DNA from: DAOUGC01 sp034429695
GTDB taxonomy: Bacteria > Chloroflexota > Anaerolineae > Anaerolineales > Anaerolineaceae
Assembly: GCA_034429695.1 (NCBI GenBank)
Contig: DAOUGC010000232.1
Location: forward strand, 1 to 33,119
Direction of reading: 5' to 3'
DNA length: 33,119 nt
Of this stretch, positions 9,230 through 17,112 are shown in pieces. Each line of letters begins with the position of its first letter. Position 1 is the stretch's first letter. The notes beneath the pieces are model-generated. The model made no database searches, had not been told where the DNA came from, and saw nothing but the letters and a program-made list of their open reading frames with translations. The position numbers were made by a program, and so were the translations under genes.

Positions 9230-9261
9230 GCTTTCCTCCCCCTCATTACAAAAAGGAAAGC
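9230..9261 (-). repeat. Inverted repeat upstream of the polysaccharide operon
   Basis: The arms GCTTTCC (9230-9236) and GGAAAGC (9255-9261) are perfect complements. In minus-strand RNA the stem can be extended by an A-U pair and several G-U wobbles. It sits between the aminopeptidase stop (9287) and the candidate -10 (9222). No U-run follows the minus-strand hairpin, so an operator overlapping the -35 zone is as likely as a terminator. Confidence 0.4.
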
Positions 9262-9286
9262 TGATGTACCATCTTTACCAACATCA

Positions 9287-10396
9287 CTAGATGGTGAACT
9301 TCCCGTCCCGATAGAAAACCTCGCCATCCACCCGGATTTCTGCATCACGGCGCATATCACAAATCATATCCCAGTGAATCATGCTGGTGTTCATACCCCC
9401 CGTCTCAGGGTAACTGGCGCCCAGGGCGAGATGGAAGGTTCCACCGATCTTCTCATCGTACAGAATATTTCGCGTGAAGCGGTTGATCTCAAAATTGGTC
9501 CCGATGGCAAACTCACCGAGATAACGGGCGCCAGAGTCCGAATCCAACATGCGCAATAGGAATTCCTCATTTTTCTGAGCCTTTGCGCCTACCACCTGAC
9601 CATCCACGAACCGCAGTTCAACCCCTTCAACGATCTTGCCGGCATAAATGGCGGGGTAGGTAAACCGCACCCACCCATTGACCGAGTTCTCCACCGGGCC
9701 GGTGTAAATTTCTCCATCTGGAAGGTTGTGGATGCCGCACGAGTTCAGGAATTTTCGCCCGGCAATAGACATGCGTAGATCCACGTTGGGACCCCGCAGG
9801 GTCACTTCATTTCCACCCTGTATCCTTTGAATATGGCGCTCCTGTTCTGCACCAATGGCACGCCAGTGAGCTACCGGATCGGGGGTGGCATCGTTACAGT
9901 GACAGGCAGAAAAAACAAAATCCTGATATTCATCCCAACCCATCTCAGCTTCCATGGCGTAAGCCTGGGTGGGGAACTGCGTGCTGATCCAGCGGAAACT
10001 GCCGTCTGCGGCGCGCTTCATAGCCATTTTCTGCACCGCTGAAAGACCCTTCTGGCGTTTTGCCTGTTTTTGAGGGTCCACATTGCTCAATGCACGCGTA
10101 TTGGTCTCTGAATAAATCCGAATGCGCGCGTCAAATTCTTCGGCTGCCAGCATGTAAAAGGTGGGAACAAACTCCAGTTGTTCATCGCCACCGGCGGCAT
10201 ACAGAATTTCCTCCTGCTCAGGCAAACTGAGCAGCACATGAGGATGTCCCCCACGCTCCAGAATCCGGCGATAAACCTCACGCACCAGGTCACTGGCTGC
10301 AGTGGTGGCTTCCACCATCACGCGGTCGCCGGGTTGCACATTCACAGAATAATCCACCAGCACATTCGCCATCTTCACAACACGAAGGTCAGCCAT
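9287..10396 (-). CDS. M29-family metallo-aminopeptidase
   Basis: A 369-residue protein matching the M29 (thermophilic aminopeptidase T/PepS) family, whose usual length is about 370-410. The C-terminal half has the expected metal-site regions in order: DGEIYTGPVE (Glu ligand), LGEFAIGTN (Glu), GTFHLALGASYPETGG (His plus nearby Tyr) and IHWDMICDM (His and Asp). It removes N-terminal residues from peptides in the cytoplasm. The start at 10396-10394 is chosen because GGAG lies about six bases upstream. The in-frame ATG at 10402 sits directly against that GGAG and is unlikely. An extended -10 (TGCTATAAT) lies upstream. The gene is divergent from the bi-domain oxidoreductase, and its link to the downstream polysaccharide operon is only positional. 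Confidence 0.92.
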   Translation of the reverse strand: MADLRVVKMANVLVDYSVNVQPGDRVMVEATTAASDLVREVYRRILERGGHPHVLLSLPEQEEILYAAGGDEQLEFVPTFYMLAAEEFDARIRIYSETNTRALSNVDPQKQAKRQKGLSAVQKMAMKRAADGSFRWISTQFPTQAYAMEAEMGWDEYQDFVFSACHCNDATPDPVAHWRAIGAEQERHIQRIQGGNEVTLRGPNVDLRMSIAGRKFLNSCGIHNLPDGEIYTGPVENSVNGWVRFTYPAIYAGKIVEGVELRFVDGQVVGAKAQKNEEFLLRMLDSDSGARYLGEFAIGTNFEINRFTRNILYDEKIGGTFHLALGASYPETGGMNTSMIHWDMICDMRRDAEIRVDGEVFYRDGKFTI

Positions 10397-10434
10397 TACC
10401 ATCTCCTGATCATTGTTTAGGGATTGCCTTCTCT

Positions 10435-10443
10435 ATTATAGCA
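10435..10443 (-). promoter_or_regulatory. Extended -10 promoter element for the aminopeptidase gene
   Basis: On the minus strand TGCTATAAT reads from 10443 to 10435, an extended -10 (TGnTATAAT), about 40 bases before the chosen ATG. No convincing -35 hexamer is present, which is usual for extended -10 promoters. It lies 17 bases from the oppositely directed TATAAT at 10461. Confidence 0.45.
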
Positions 10444-10460
10444 AGGGGTCTGTTCTGGAA

Positions 10461-10466
10461 TATAAT
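10461..10466 (+). promoter_or_regulatory. Candidate -10 box for the oxidoreductase operon
   Basis: TATAAT 41 bases before the ATG at 10508 would place the transcript start near 10473 with a leader of about 35 bases. No matching -35 was found at normal spacing. A GAGGAA ribosome-binding site precedes the ATG. Confidence 0.4.
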
Positions 10467-10507
10467 GGGGGCAGGTAAATCCATCCCATCCACGAGGAAT
10501 TTATCTT

Positions 10508-12667
10508 ATGAAACAGGTGCTACAAAACTTAAATGATGGCAAGACCCGTGTGGTGGAGGTGCCTGCTCCGGTGGCGCGAAACAACATGGCGCTGATACAA
10601 ACAGCGGCGTCGCTGGTTTCCGCCGGTACCGAGCGCACCCTGGTGGAGTTTGCTGAGAAGAACCTGGTTGGCAAAGCCCGCTCCCGCCCCGACCTGGTGC
10701 GCCAGGTGCTTGACAAAGCCCGTCGCGAAGGACTTGTGCCCACCATTCAGGCAGCCTTCAACCGCCTTGATCAGCCCATGCCGTTGGGGTATTCCTCCGC
10801 CGGGGTAATTATCGAAGCAGGTGAAGGGTTGACCGGTTTCAAGGTTGGTGACCGGGTGGCATGCGCGGGGGGTAATTTCGCCGTGCATGCCGAATATGCC
10901 GTTGTTCCGCAAAATCTGCTGGCGCACGTACCGGATCACGTTAATCTCGAACACGCTGCTTTCGCCACGCTTGGCTCCATCGCCATGCACGGCTTCCGCC
11001 TTGCCACCCCGCAACTGGGTGAGAGCGTGGCAGTGATCGGAATGGGCTTGCTGGGGCTGCTGGCAGCTTCCATTGCGCGTGCAGCCGGTTGCAAGGTGTT
11101 CGGCATTGATATATCCCCCAGCCGGGTGGCGCTTGCGCGGCAGATGGGGTTCACCTGTTCCACACGTGATGAGGCTGTGCAATCAGCCTCAACCTTTACA
11201 GGTGGCCTCGGCTTTGACGTGGTTCTGGTATGCGCCGACTCACGTTCCAATGATCCCATTGAGCTGGCTGGCGCCATCGCACGCGACCGCGCACGGGTGA
11301 TTGCCGTTGGCGCGTTTGGATTGAACATTCCCCGCAAGGTGTATTTCGAGAAGGAATTGCACTTTCAGGTCTCGCGTTCCTACGGGCCCGGACGGTACGA
11401 CCCCGCTTATGAGGAAAAGGGCCGCGATTACCCTGCCGGGTATGTGCGCTGGACCGAGGGGCGCAACCTGCAGGCTTTCGTTGACTTGCTCGCATCCGGC
11501 GCGGTGGATGTGGCTCCGCTGATCTCCCACCGCTTTGATATTGACCAGGCTCCCGACGCATATGAACTGATCACCGGAAAGACAAAACGACCCTTCCTGG
11601 GGGTGTTGCTCACTTATCCAGCCCAACCCTCAACCGCTCAACCCAACCGAAAAGTGGCGGTCGGCGTGGAAAGTGGAAGCTTCTCAGGAACACAACCGGT
11701 GGTGGGCGTGCTGGGTGCTGGCAATTATGCCAATGCCACCTTCCTGCCAGCCATGAAAAAAGCCGGCGGAGCCGTGTTGGCCGGGGTGGCTTCAGCTTCA
11801 GGGTTGACCGCCCGCCATGCCGCCCAACGTTTTGGTTTTCAGTATGCCGCGTCTGAGGAAGCCCGGCTGCTGGAAGATGACAAGATCAACACCCTGGTAC
11901 TGCTTACCCGCCACAACCTGCACGCCCGCCAGGTGTTGGCAGGTCTGGCCGCCGGGAAACATATTTTCTGTGAAAAACCGCTCGCACTGACCGATGAAGA
12001 ACTGGAGCAGGTCGAACAGGCCATGCACAACCCTGGGTCACCGTTGTTAATGGTGGGGTACAACCGCCGCTTCGCACCGTTGACCGTGGCGCTCAAGCAC
12101 TTCCTCAAACCAAACAGTGAACAGATGCATGTGTATTACCGTGTCAATGCCGGGTTTATACCAGTCAATCACTGGGTGCACGACCCCGCCCAGGGCGGTG
12201 GGCGCATCATCGGCGAGGGTTGTCATTTCATCGATCTTCTCACCCACCTGATCGGGCAACTGCCATGTTCAGTCACAGCCGTTGGGTTGCCTGACGGCGG
12301 GCGATATCATCAGGACAATGTGCAGATCACGCTCATCTATCCTGATGGGTCCATCGGCGTGGTGGCATACCTGGCCAATGGAGACAAATCGGTTCCCAAG
12401 GAAAGGATCGAGGTGTTCGCTGGCGGACATGTGGCCATTCTTGACGATTTCCGCTCGCTCGAAACCACGGTGGATGGGCGTCGCTCTGTCCAAAAGCTGC
12501 AATGGAAACAGGATAAGGGCCATCAGGCTGGCTGGAGCGCATTTGTCCAGGCCATCAGTTCTGGTTCACAACCGCCCATTCCGTATGAAGAGCTTTTCGC
12601 CGTGTCACGCGCGACTTTTGCCGCGGTGCGCTCAATGGAAAATCACACCGAGATCCGCCTGGCGTGA
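10508..12667 (+). CDS. Bi-domain oxidoreductase: zinc-type alcohol dehydrogenase-like fused to Gfo/Idh/MocA
   Basis: A 719-residue fusion. Residues 1 to about 370 resemble medium-chain dehydrogenases: GDRVACAGGNFAVHAEYAVV, then a Rossmann loop VIGMGLLGLLA near residue 175. From about 397 a second Rossmann fold starts with VVGVLGAGNYANATFLPAM, followed by CEKPLALTDEE near 487 (the EKP signature of Gfo/Idh/MocA enzymes) and GGGRIIGEGCHFIDLL, which belongs to the substrate-side sheet. Such fusions are known from surface-polysaccharide clusters, where a role in sugar-nucleotide or uronate redox chemistry is suspected. No reaction can be assigned here. ATG follows CACGAGGAATTT. Three bases separate it from the heparinase-like gene, so the two are surely co-transcribed. 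Confidence 0.9.
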   Translation: MKQVLQNLNDGKTRVVEVPAPVARNNMALIQTAASLVSAGTERTLVEFAEKNLVGKARSRPDLVRQVLDKARREGLVPTIQAAFNRLDQPMPLGYSSAGVIIEAGEGLTGFKVGDRVACAGGNFAVHAEYAVVPQNLLAHVPDHVNLEHAAFATLGSIAMHGFRLATPQLGESVAVIGMGLLGLLAASIARAAGCKVFGIDISPSRVALARQMGFTCSTRDEAVQSASTFTGGLGFDVVLVCADSRSNDPIELAGAIARDRARVIAVGAFGLNIPRKVYFEKELHFQVSRSYGPGRYDPAYEEKGRDYPAGYVRWTEGRNLQAFVDLLASGAVDVAPLISHRFDIDQAPDAYELITGKTKRPFLGVLLTYPAQPSTAQPNRKVAVGVESGSFSGTQPVVGVLGAGNYANATFLPAMKKAGGAVLAGVASASGLTARHAAQRFGFQYAASEEARLLEDDKINTLVLLTRHNLHARQVLAGLAAGKHIFCEKPLALTDEELEQVEQAMHNPGSPLLMVGYNRRFAPLTVALKHFLKPNSEQMHVYYRVNAGFIPVNHWVHDPAQGGGRIIGEGCHFIDLLTHLIGQLPCSVTAVGLPDGGRYHQDNVQITLIYPDGSIGVVAYLANGDKSVPKERIEVFAGGHVAILDDFRSLETTVDGRRSVQKLQWKQDKGHQAGWSAFVQAISSGSQPPIPYEELFAVSRATFAAVRSMENHTEIRLA

Positions 12668-12670
12668 TGG

Positions 12671-14611
12671 ATGCAGGAAAATACCGGCAAGGGACCATCC
12701 TTCATAAAGAAAAACCTGCTGGCGCTGCGCGAGTTGGGTCTGGAGTACACCAGTCTTTATTTACTTTACCGCGTTGGGCTGGCGCTCGGAGTGTGGAAGG
12801 GGTTGACTCCCACACCCGGCAATATCACCCTGCCGGAACATTATTCTCCGCATGGTTTTGCCCTTCCGCAACAACCAGCCGAAACACTCTCCCCTGCTGC
12901 CCGCCAGCAAGCCATTCAACTGGCTGACGAGGTCGTCGATGGGCAGTTTCGCATGTACGGCGCAGACCCTGCGCCCATCCGGCTGGACCCGGGAAAACCG
13001 CTTGCCCACTGGACAAAACACCACTCTGACTGGCACAACGGCGCAGATATCAAAGACACATGGGAACCGGCTCGGTTTGGCTGGGCGTTCACGCTTGGCC
13101 GCGCCTATCACCTGACCCGCGACGAACGTTACCCGGCTGCCTTTCTACGCCATTTTTATGATTTTCAAACCGCCAACCCTGCCCATCTGGGACCCAACTG
13201 GGCTTCTGCCCAGGAGGTTGCCTTCAGGATTATTGCCTTCACATTCAGCCTGAGTTGCTATGAGGGCAGTGCTTCCATATCTCCATCTGACCGACGATCC
13301 ATTTTGGAATCCGTTGTGATCCATGCAAGGCGCATCCCGCCCACGCTGCTGTACGCGCGTGCGCAAAATAACAATCACCTGCTGCTGGAAGCCGCCGGGT
13401 TGATCACCGCTGCGCGCCTGCTGCCCGCACACGCCGATGCTGCACGCTGGATGCGCATGGGCATAAAATGGTTCAACCGCGCCCTGCATCGCCAGATTGA
13501 CGATGACGGCGAATATGTGCAGCACTCCACCAACTACCACCGCTTGATGTTACAGGCTGCCTTGTGGATCCATGCCCTGGAAACCCCTCAAGAGCCATTG
13601 CTGTCCAGACAGTCACTCGACCGATTGAAGAAAGCGGTTGAATGGCTGGCGAACCGCTTTGACACCCTGTCAGGTGGGGTCAGCAACCTGGGCCACAACG
13701 ACGGCGCACTGCTGTTGCCCCTGTCCGGCAGTGAATTTGGCGATTACCGCCCAACGTTGCAAGCTGCTTCGCTGGCTTTTTGTGGGGCTCCAGCCTTGCC
13801 GTCTGGCGCCTGGGATGAACTCCCACACTGGCTTGGCCTGACCTGCAAAGCACCGCTCCACCCCATTCCGCCCGGCAGAGAGCGCATCGGAGATCAACGT
13901 ACCTGGGCAAGCCTGCGGTCTGTTCATTACACCACCCGCCCTGCCCATGCTGATCTACTGCATGTGGACCTGTGGCACAGCGGGACTCCCATCCTGCTGG
14001 ATGCTGGAAGTTACCGCTATACCGCACCTGAACCCTGGCAAAATGCATTATCCGGTGCAGCCGTGCATAATACCATCACCATCAATGGCACCGAGCCAAT
14101 GCTGCGCGCGGGCAAATTTTTATGGTTGGAGCGCGCCCAAGCCCGAGTGATAACCAAAACGCCTGAAGAAATCACCGCCCAACACAATGGCTATGCGAAG
14201 ATAGGCCTCCTGCATCAACGCTCCCTCAGCCGACCTACATCAGATCTCTTTCTGGTTCGCGATCAGCTTATCCCTACCGGGCAGCCCTGCTCCGCTGAAA
14301 TTACATATTCCCTGCACTGGTTATTCCCGGATGTGCCCTGGCATCTGGATATCCACGAGGGTTCCACCGAACTCGCCCTGCAATTTACAGCCGGAACCGT
14401 AAAGGCATCATTTCAAGACCTGCCTCCCGGTTTTACCGTCTGCCTGGTGCGTGCGGGCGAGCCGCTAAACGGATGCACCCACGCATACCCCCTTTACGGC
14501 TGGTATTCACCCACCTATTCTATAAAAGTACCAGCACTTTCCGTCATAATTACTGGCAGGGCGAATCCACCGCTTTCATTGATGACATATTTCCAATTGC
14601 CCACATCATAG
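12671..14611 (+). CDS. Heparinase II/III-family protein
   Basis: A 646-residue protein with the two-part layout of heparinase II/III-like polysaccharide lyases: an N-terminal alpha/alpha toroid (about 60-350) containing NNNHLLLEAAGL near 232-243 and YVQHSTNYHRLML, and a C-terminal beta-sandwich with PILLDAGSYRY near 440 and VHNTITINGTEPM near 463. The family cleaves uronate-containing polysaccharides by beta-elimination using Tyr/His/Asn residues. The NNNH and STNYHR stretches are candidates for the active site. No signal peptide is evident, unlike secreted degradative lyases, so a biosynthetic or editing role in polysaccharide assembly is plausible. It starts three bases after the bi-domain oxidoreductase with no strong ribosome-binding site, which suggests translational coupling. 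Confidence 0.87.
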   Translation: MQENTGKGPSFIKKNLLALRELGLEYTSLYLLYRVGLALGVWKGLTPTPGNITLPEHYSPHGFALPQQPAETLSPAARQQAIQLADEVVDGQFRMYGADPAPIRLDPGKPLAHWTKHHSDWHNGADIKDTWEPARFGWAFTLGRAYHLTRDERYPAAFLRHFYDFQTANPAHLGPNWASAQEVAFRIIAFTFSLSCYEGSASISPSDRRSILESVVIHARRIPPTLLYARAQNNNHLLLEAAGLITAARLLPAHADAARWMRMGIKWFNRALHRQIDDDGEYVQHSTNYHRLMLQAALWIHALETPQEPLLSRQSLDRLKKAVEWLANRFDTLSGGVSNLGHNDGALLLPLSGSEFGDYRPTLQAASLAFCGAPALPSGAWDELPHWLGLTCKAPLHPIPPGRERIGDQRTWASLRSVHYTTRPAHADLLHVDLWHSGTPILLDAGSYRYTAPEPWQNALSGAAVHNTITINGTEPMLRAGKFLWLERAQARVITKTPEEITAQHNGYAKIGLLHQRSLSRPTSDLFLVRDQLIPTGQPCSAEITYSLHWLFPDVPWHLDIHEGSTELALQFTAGTVKASFQDLPPGFTVCLVRAGEPLNGCTHAYPLYGWYSPTYSIKVPALSVIITGRANPPLSLMTYFQLPTS

Positions 14612-14652
14612 ACCCATAAGAATCTGGTCATGAGCCTTAATGAGGAGACCGT

Positions 14653-15078
14653 ATGAAGCAGGCAATCGTACACGTGGCGCTGGTGGTGCGGGATTACGAT
14701 GAAGCCATCCAGTATTTTACGCAGAAACTGCACTTTGCTCTGATTGAGGATACCTACCAGCCCGAACAGGATAAACGCTGGGTGGTGATTGCCCCTCCCG
14801 GCTCCACCGGGGCGACCCTGCTGCTGGCAAGGGCATCCAATTCAGAACAGGAGGCATTCATTGGCAATCAGGCTGGCGGCAGGGTGTTTTTGTTCCTGAA
14901 CACTGACGACTTCTGGCGTGATTACAATGAAATGGTGGAAAACGGCATCAAGTTCATCCGCCCGCCAAAACAGGCCGATTACGGCATGGTGGCAGTGTTT
15001 GAAGACCTGTACGGCAATCGCTGGGATTTGATCCAGCTCGTCCCCAACCACCCTGTTGCCGACATGAACGGGTTCTAA
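14653..15078 (+). CDS. VOC-family (glyoxalase/bleomycin-resistance fold) protein
   Basis: A 141-residue protein with the two beta-alpha-beta-beta-beta modules of the vicinal oxygen chelate superfamily. HVALVVRDYDEAIQYFTQKL forms the first module start, RWVVIAPPGSTGATLLLARA its strands, and GRVFLFLNTDDFWRDYNEM and VAVFEDLYGNRWDLIQL the second. His7 and late acidic residues (FEDLYGNRWDLIQ) could chelate a metal. The substrate is unknown, because members range from glyoxalase I to resistance proteins and dioxygenases. ATG follows GAGGAG with good spacing. The gene is 41 bases after the heparinase-like gene and may be in that operon, though nothing links the functions. Confidence 0.88.
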   Translation: MKQAIVHVALVVRDYDEAIQYFTQKLHFALIEDTYQPEQDKRWVVIAPPGSTGATLLLARASNSEQEAFIGNQAGGRVFLFLNTDDFWRDYNEMVENGIKFIRPPKQADYGMVAVFEDLYGNRWDLIQLVPNHPVADMNGF

Positions 15079-15161
15079 TACCCACGGAAGAAAGCGGGAT
15101 GATTAACAACCACGGATCAAATGTTAATCTGTTAACAATAAAACCATGAAATCAATTAAGG

Positions 15162-15167
15162 TAGAAT
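15162..15167 (+). promoter_or_regulatory. Candidate -10 (TAGAAT) close to the glycosyltransferase start
   Basis: TAGAAT ends six bases before the ATG at 15174, so transcription from it would give a nearly leaderless message. Only a distant AAGG (15158-15161) could act as ribosome-binding site. TTAACA/TTAATC hexamers occur upstream at 15103, 15124 and 15132 without regular 11-base phasing. No clear -35 was found. Confidence 0.25.
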
Positions 15168-15173
15168 GAAAAC

Positions 15174-16418
15174 ATGCAGATCCTGATCATCCACCAGGCG
15201 TTTGCGGCGCTTGACGAGGCTGGAGGCACCCGCCATTATGAAATGGCGCAGCATCTGGTGCGGCGCGGGCATCAGGTCACCATCATCGCCAGCCCGATCA
15301 GCTACCTGACTGGCAGGTCGCGCACAGAGCGCATCCCCTGGCTGACGGTTGAAGAACCTGAACCCGGCATCCGCATTCTGCGCACATACACCTACCGCGC
15401 TTTTCACAAATCGTTTGTTCACCGCGTCTTTAGTTTCCTTAGCTTCATGGTCTCAGCCTTCCTGGTGGGTCTACGTCAGCCGCACATTGACCTCGTATGG
15501 GGCACATCACCGCCCATTTTTCAAGGGGTCACTGCATGGCTGATCGCACGTCTTAAAGGGATACCTTTTCTTTTTGAAGTGCGCGACCTGTGGCCCGCAT
15601 TTGCGATTGCCGTCGGAGTGCTTAAAAACCGTTTGATTATCCGTCCATCCCTATGGTTGGAGAGGTTCCTGTACACGCACGCCGATGTGGTCATGGTCAA
15701 CTCCCCGGGCTACATTGATCACGTGAAAGAGCGCGGCGCAAAACAGGTGGAACTGATCCCCAACGGGGTTGACCCTGACATGTTTGCGGTTGATCCTGCC
15801 CAACGCGACCGGTTTCGCGAGCAGCATCAACTTGCAGATCGCTTTGTGGTTACCTATGCAGGAGCGCACGGCATATCCAACGATCTTCACATCGTACTTG
15901 ACGCTGCTCAATTGTGCTCCGACCATGAAAATATCTGTTTCCTGCTGGTGGGAGATGGCAAGGAAAAACCCAATCTGCAACAATCCGTGACAGAGATGGG
16001 TTTGAAAAATGTGATCTTCCTCCCGCCAGTCGCCAAGAAAGAGATGACTGCTGTCTTGGCCGGATCGGATGCCTGTCTGGCGATCTTAAAACCGATTGAA
16101 ATGTACAAAACGACCTACCCAAACAAGGTGTTTGATTACATGGCTGCCGCCCGACCTGTGGTGCTGGCCATCGATGGCGTAATTCGCGAGGTGGTTGAAG
16201 AAGCGCAGGGTGGAATTTTCGTTCAACCCGGCAACCCACAGGCAATGGCTGATGCGGTCATCCATCTCGCCACCCATCCTGAGGATTCCCGCCATATGGG
16301 GGAACGGGGTTGTGCGCATGTAAGCGCCCACTTTAACCGTGGCGCGATAACCGATACTCTGGCTCTGCTGTTGGAACAAATGGAGCAAACCCATGGCAGA
16401 AAAAATCGTCGTCGTTGA
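15174..16418 (+). CDS. GT4-family glycosyltransferase (WbuB-like)
   Basis: A 414-residue GT-B enzyme resembling the WbuB-type group of GT4. The N-terminus has LIIHQAFAALDEAGGTRHYE, then the long acceptor domain with FEVRDLWPAFAIAVG and VNSPGYIDHV. The donor domain has LIPNGVDPDMF, FVVTYAGAHG, FLLVGDGKEKPNL and YPNKVFDYMAAARPVVLAIDG. Hydrophobic segments around residues 80-125 suggest membrane association. It should transfer a sugar, possibly a deoxy-amino sugar as in relatives, onto a lipid carrier, but specificity is not visible. Its last 26 bases overlap the start of the phoB-like gene, so it appears to be the first gene of the regulatory operon, an unexpected place for a sugar transferase. 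Confidence 0.88.
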   Translation: MQILIIHQAFAALDEAGGTRHYEMAQHLVRRGHQVTIIASPISYLTGRSRTERIPWLTVEEPEPGIRILRTYTYRAFHKSFVHRVFSFLSFMVSAFLVGLRQPHIDLVWGTSPPIFQGVTAWLIARLKGIPFLFEVRDLWPAFAIAVGVLKNRLIIRPSLWLERFLYTHADVVMVNSPGYIDHVKERGAKQVELIPNGVDPDMFAVDPAQRDRFREQHQLADRFVVTYAGAHGISNDLHIVLDAAQLCSDHENICFLLVGDGKEKPNLQQSVTEMGLKNVIFLPPVAKKEMTAVLAGSDACLAILKPIEMYKTTYPNKVFDYMAAARPVVLAIDGVIREVVEEAQGGIFVQPGNPQAMADAVIHLATHPEDSRHMGERGCAHVSAHFNRGAITDTLALLLEQMEQTHGRKNRRR

Positions 16419-17106
16419 GGACGAAATATCACTACAGGAAACCCTGGCTTACAACCTGCGCAAACATGGTTATGAAGTGGAAACCGTTGGGGATGGACAC
16501 GGCGCGCTGGAACTGGTTCGAAGAACCCATCCCGATCTAATCCTGCTGGACATCATGCTGCCAGGTATGGATGGATTTGAAGTATGCCGATTGCTCAGGC
16601 AGGAAATGAACACACCCGTGCTCATGTTGACCGCCCGCGACGATGAGATTGACCGTGTGGTGGGCCTTGAGGTTGGCGCAGACGATTATCTGATCAAACC
16701 CTTCAGCATGCGTGAGTTGCTGGCGCGGGTGAAAGCCCTGCTCAGGCGTGTGCGCCTGATCCGCGAGGAAGTTAAAAAAGACCAATCGGCGGACACCTCC
16801 GAAAAAACTATCCTCCAGTTTGGAAACCTGGCACTCGATATCCTCCGGCGCGAAATCCGTCTCAACGAAAATCCCCTGCCGGTCAAACCCAAAGAGTTTG
16901 AACTCCTGCTCTTTCTGGCTCGCCACAAGGGACAGGTGTTGACCCGTGAGCACGTTCTTGAAAGGGTCTGGGGTTGGGACTATATCGGTGACAGTCGCAC
17001 GGTGGATGTGCATGTGCGCTGGCTGCGCGAAAAAATTGAAGAAGACCCTTCCCTTCCGAAGCGCATCATCACCGTTCGTGGAGCTGGTTACCGTTTTGAT
17101 GGTTGA
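16393..17106 (+). CDS. phoB: PhoB/PhoP-type response regulator (OmpR family)
   Basis: A 237-residue two-domain regulator. The receiver domain has the acidic pair E9/D10, phospho-acceptor D53 in LLDIMLPGMDGFEV, T80 in LMLTARDD and K102 in YLIKPFS. The C-terminal winged-helix domain (about 135-236) has the OmpR signature KPKEFELLLFLARHKGQVLT, VWGWDYIGDSRTVDVHVRWL and IITVRGAGYRF. When phosphorylated by the adjacent PhoR-like kinase it should bind phased Pho boxes such as those before pstS and switch on phosphate uptake. Assignment to phosphate rather than another signal rests on the downstream pst operon. The start lies inside the glycosyltransferase gene, and the kinase follows six bases after the stop. 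Confidence 0.92.
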   Translation: MAEKIVVVEDEISLQETLAYNLRKHGYEVETVGDGHGALELVRRTHPDLILLDIMLPGMDGFEVCRLLRQEMNTPVLMLTARDDEIDRVVGLEVGADDYLIKPFSMRELLARVKALLRRVRLIREEVKKDQSADTSEKTILQFGNLALDILRREIRLNENPLPVKPKEFELLLFLARHKGQVLTREHVLERVWGWDYIGDSRTVDVHVRWLREKIEEDPSLPKRIITVRGAGYRFDG

Positions 17107-17112
17107 GGCCCG

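Noticed and set aside
15103..15137. TTAACA, TTAATC and TTAACA hexamers before the GT4-phoB transcript as a possible Pho box
   Set aside because: Starts are 21 and 8 bases apart, not multiples of 11, unlike the array before pstS. Kept only as a low-interest remark.
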